Origin: Rhodopirellula sp.
GTDB taxonomy: Bacteria > Planctomycetota > Planctomycetia > Pirellulales > Pirellulaceae
Direction of reading: 5' to 3'
Assembly: GCA_002698965.1 (NCBI GenBank)
Contig: PAAT01000103.1
Coordinates: 10,458-60,847 of the forward strand
Length of the DNA stretch: 50,390 nucleotides
This document shows, one piece after another, positions 49,692 through 50,390 of the stretch. Position numbers and translations under genes: made by a program. The stretch's first letter is position 1. Each line of letters begins with the position of its first letter. Below the pieces are notes generated by a model, which was given only the letters and a program-made list of their open reading frames with translations, was not told the DNA's origin and did no database searches.

Positions 49692-50390
49692 TCACCGGGA
49701 TTGATTAAGATCTTTGTATTCCTTGCGGATTCTTTCAATGAAAACATCCTGTTGGTCGATCGGATGATAGATCGCCCGCATGACGAATCGGTAGGTTTTA
49801 CCGATTTCGTAATCCGGGATGAAGTATTGAAAGTCCCATGCAGGATTGCCGTGTCCACCTCCTGAAGGTGATTGCGACAGTCGTATCTGGTCCGCAGTAC
49901 GAAATACCTGGGCGAATCCCATATTCCGACTTACTCCGTAATACCAAGGTTCGTCGAATCGATGACGGGAGTAACCAAAGACAAGTGTTAATGGAAAGTT
50001 CGTATCATGCTTGAACAGGCGTGTATCACGGAGACCACGATGGGTGGCGTGAACGCCATGTTGAGGAGTGACACCCCGGACAATCTTAGGGGGAGGTAGT
50101 TCTCTAAGGGGCTTCCCTTCTACATTCTCGAAACCCGGAAAATGAATACTTTTGTCTTCAGGTTGGTGAATGTAGCTTGCCCAGAACAAGCCAATATAAT
50201 CATTTTCAAATGTCTTGGCTCTTGGTATACATTCATAAGTTAACTGAATTGTACCGCCTTTCAGTAGCTCATAACGTTGGCAGCTTTCCAGTTTATAGTG
50301 GCCAGCAGGTGCTTGATAAAGTTCGACCGCATATTGATTGATCTGTCGTAATTCCATCGGAAGGTTGCGTGGTTCAAATAAAATTGTACG
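49692..50390 (-). CDS. Unrecognised conserved-looking protein (partial, start beyond window)
   Basis: 232 codons are visible. Although an ATG occurs at 50355-50357, the frame stays open and protein-like to the window edge (ILFEPRNLP before that ATG), so the true start is probably outside. The chain is soluble, beta-rich and aromatic (YIGLFWASYIHQPED, LTLVFGYSRHRFDEPWYYG, WDFQYFIPDYEIG) with PSGGGHGNPAW in between, and could be a lectin- or galactose-mutarotase-like fold. I cannot assign a family. It ends just past the TPR-like gene in convergent orientation. Confidence 0.6.
   Translation of the reverse strand, partial: RTILFEPRNLPMELRQINQYAVELYQAPAGHYKLESCQRYELLKGGTIQLTYECIPRAKTFENDYIGLFWASYIHQPEDKSIHFPGFENVEGKPLRELPPPKIVRGVTPQHGVHATHRGLRDTRLFKHDTNFPLTLVFGYSRHRFDEPWYYGVSRNMGFAQVFRTADQIRLSQSPSGGGHGNPAWDFQYFIPDYEIGKTYRFVMRAIYHPIDQQDVFIERIRKEYKDLNQSR

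Noticed and set aside
1..50390. Mobile elements, CRISPR arrays or prophage
   Set aside because: No transposase, integrase, recombinase or phage genes, and no regularly spaced direct repeats were seen.

Overview
The window looks like a chromosomal segment from a member of the Planctomycetota, probably class Planctomycetia. The strongest marker is the run at 33711-43434, which holds two large DUF1549/DUF1553 proteins (one with a PSCyt1-type CxxCH domain), two Tat-exported DUF1501 proteins and a WD40 protein, a gene set that is close to a signature of this phylum. A DUF6677-like protein, zinc-ribbon plus Yip1-like membrane proteins, mixed ATG/GTG/TTG starts and moderate base composition (around 47% GC by eye) agree. 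I saw no tRNA, rRNA, CRISPR array, transposase, integrase or phage gene.

Layout. 1-1586 (minus): pilT and the start of a second secretion/pilus ATPase. 1882-5540 (plus): a secreted TIM-barrel isomerase, hisF, a zinc-ribbon/Yip1 membrane protein and a small secreted protein. 5844-6353 (minus): a minimal GGDEF protein. 6471-9931 (plus): a sugar ABC importer in which the double ATPase is fused to one permease, followed by the second permease. 9986-11137 (plus): a gene with an in-frame UGA, read here as a deiodinase-like selenoprotein. 11134-13280 (minus): a Gfo/Idh/MocA dehydrogenase and a RhaS/LsrB-type binding lipoprotein that probably serves the importer. 13369-18850 (minus): a polytopic membrane protein, an Eis-like acetyltransferase, a BshC-like protein and a family 2 glycosyltransferase.

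19060-28637 (plus): a TIM-barrel isomerase, a small secreted protein, a NIF3 protein, an outer-membrane-like protein, rsmE, a DUF6677-like protein with a tiny membrane partner, trkA, trkH and an epimerase. 28761-29504 (minus): a WYL regulator divergent from 29697-33474 (plus), a three-gene set of an asparagine-synthetase-like enzyme lacking the glutaminase cysteine, a radical SAM enzyme and a halogenase-like flavoprotein. 33711-43434 is the planctomycete cytochrome/DUF1501 block. 43431-44858 (minus): folC. 45173-49687 (plus): an ABC exporter-type ATPase, its membrane subunit and a TPR-like protein. 49692-50390 (minus): a partial unrecognised gene.

Most notable results. (1) The 383-residue gene at 9986-11137 has a TGA at codon 75 in a C-L-T-U-P-P-F context in a thioredoxin-like fold, the hallmark of iodothyronine-deiodinase-like selenoproteins. 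A hairpin at a SECIS-compatible distance follows the UGA, a strong ribosome-binding site precedes the upstream part, and none precedes the downstream part. A routine gene caller would split it into two meaningless ORFs. (2) The ABC importer packs two ATPase domains and a permease into one 839-residue chain. (3) The amide-ligase-like/radical SAM/flavoprotein set with a divergent WYL regulator may be an uncharacterised biosynthetic locus. (4) A DUF1549/DUF1553 protein carries a coiled-coil insertion of about 385 residues, and TrkH carries a helix-rich loop of about 100 residues just before its first pore helix.
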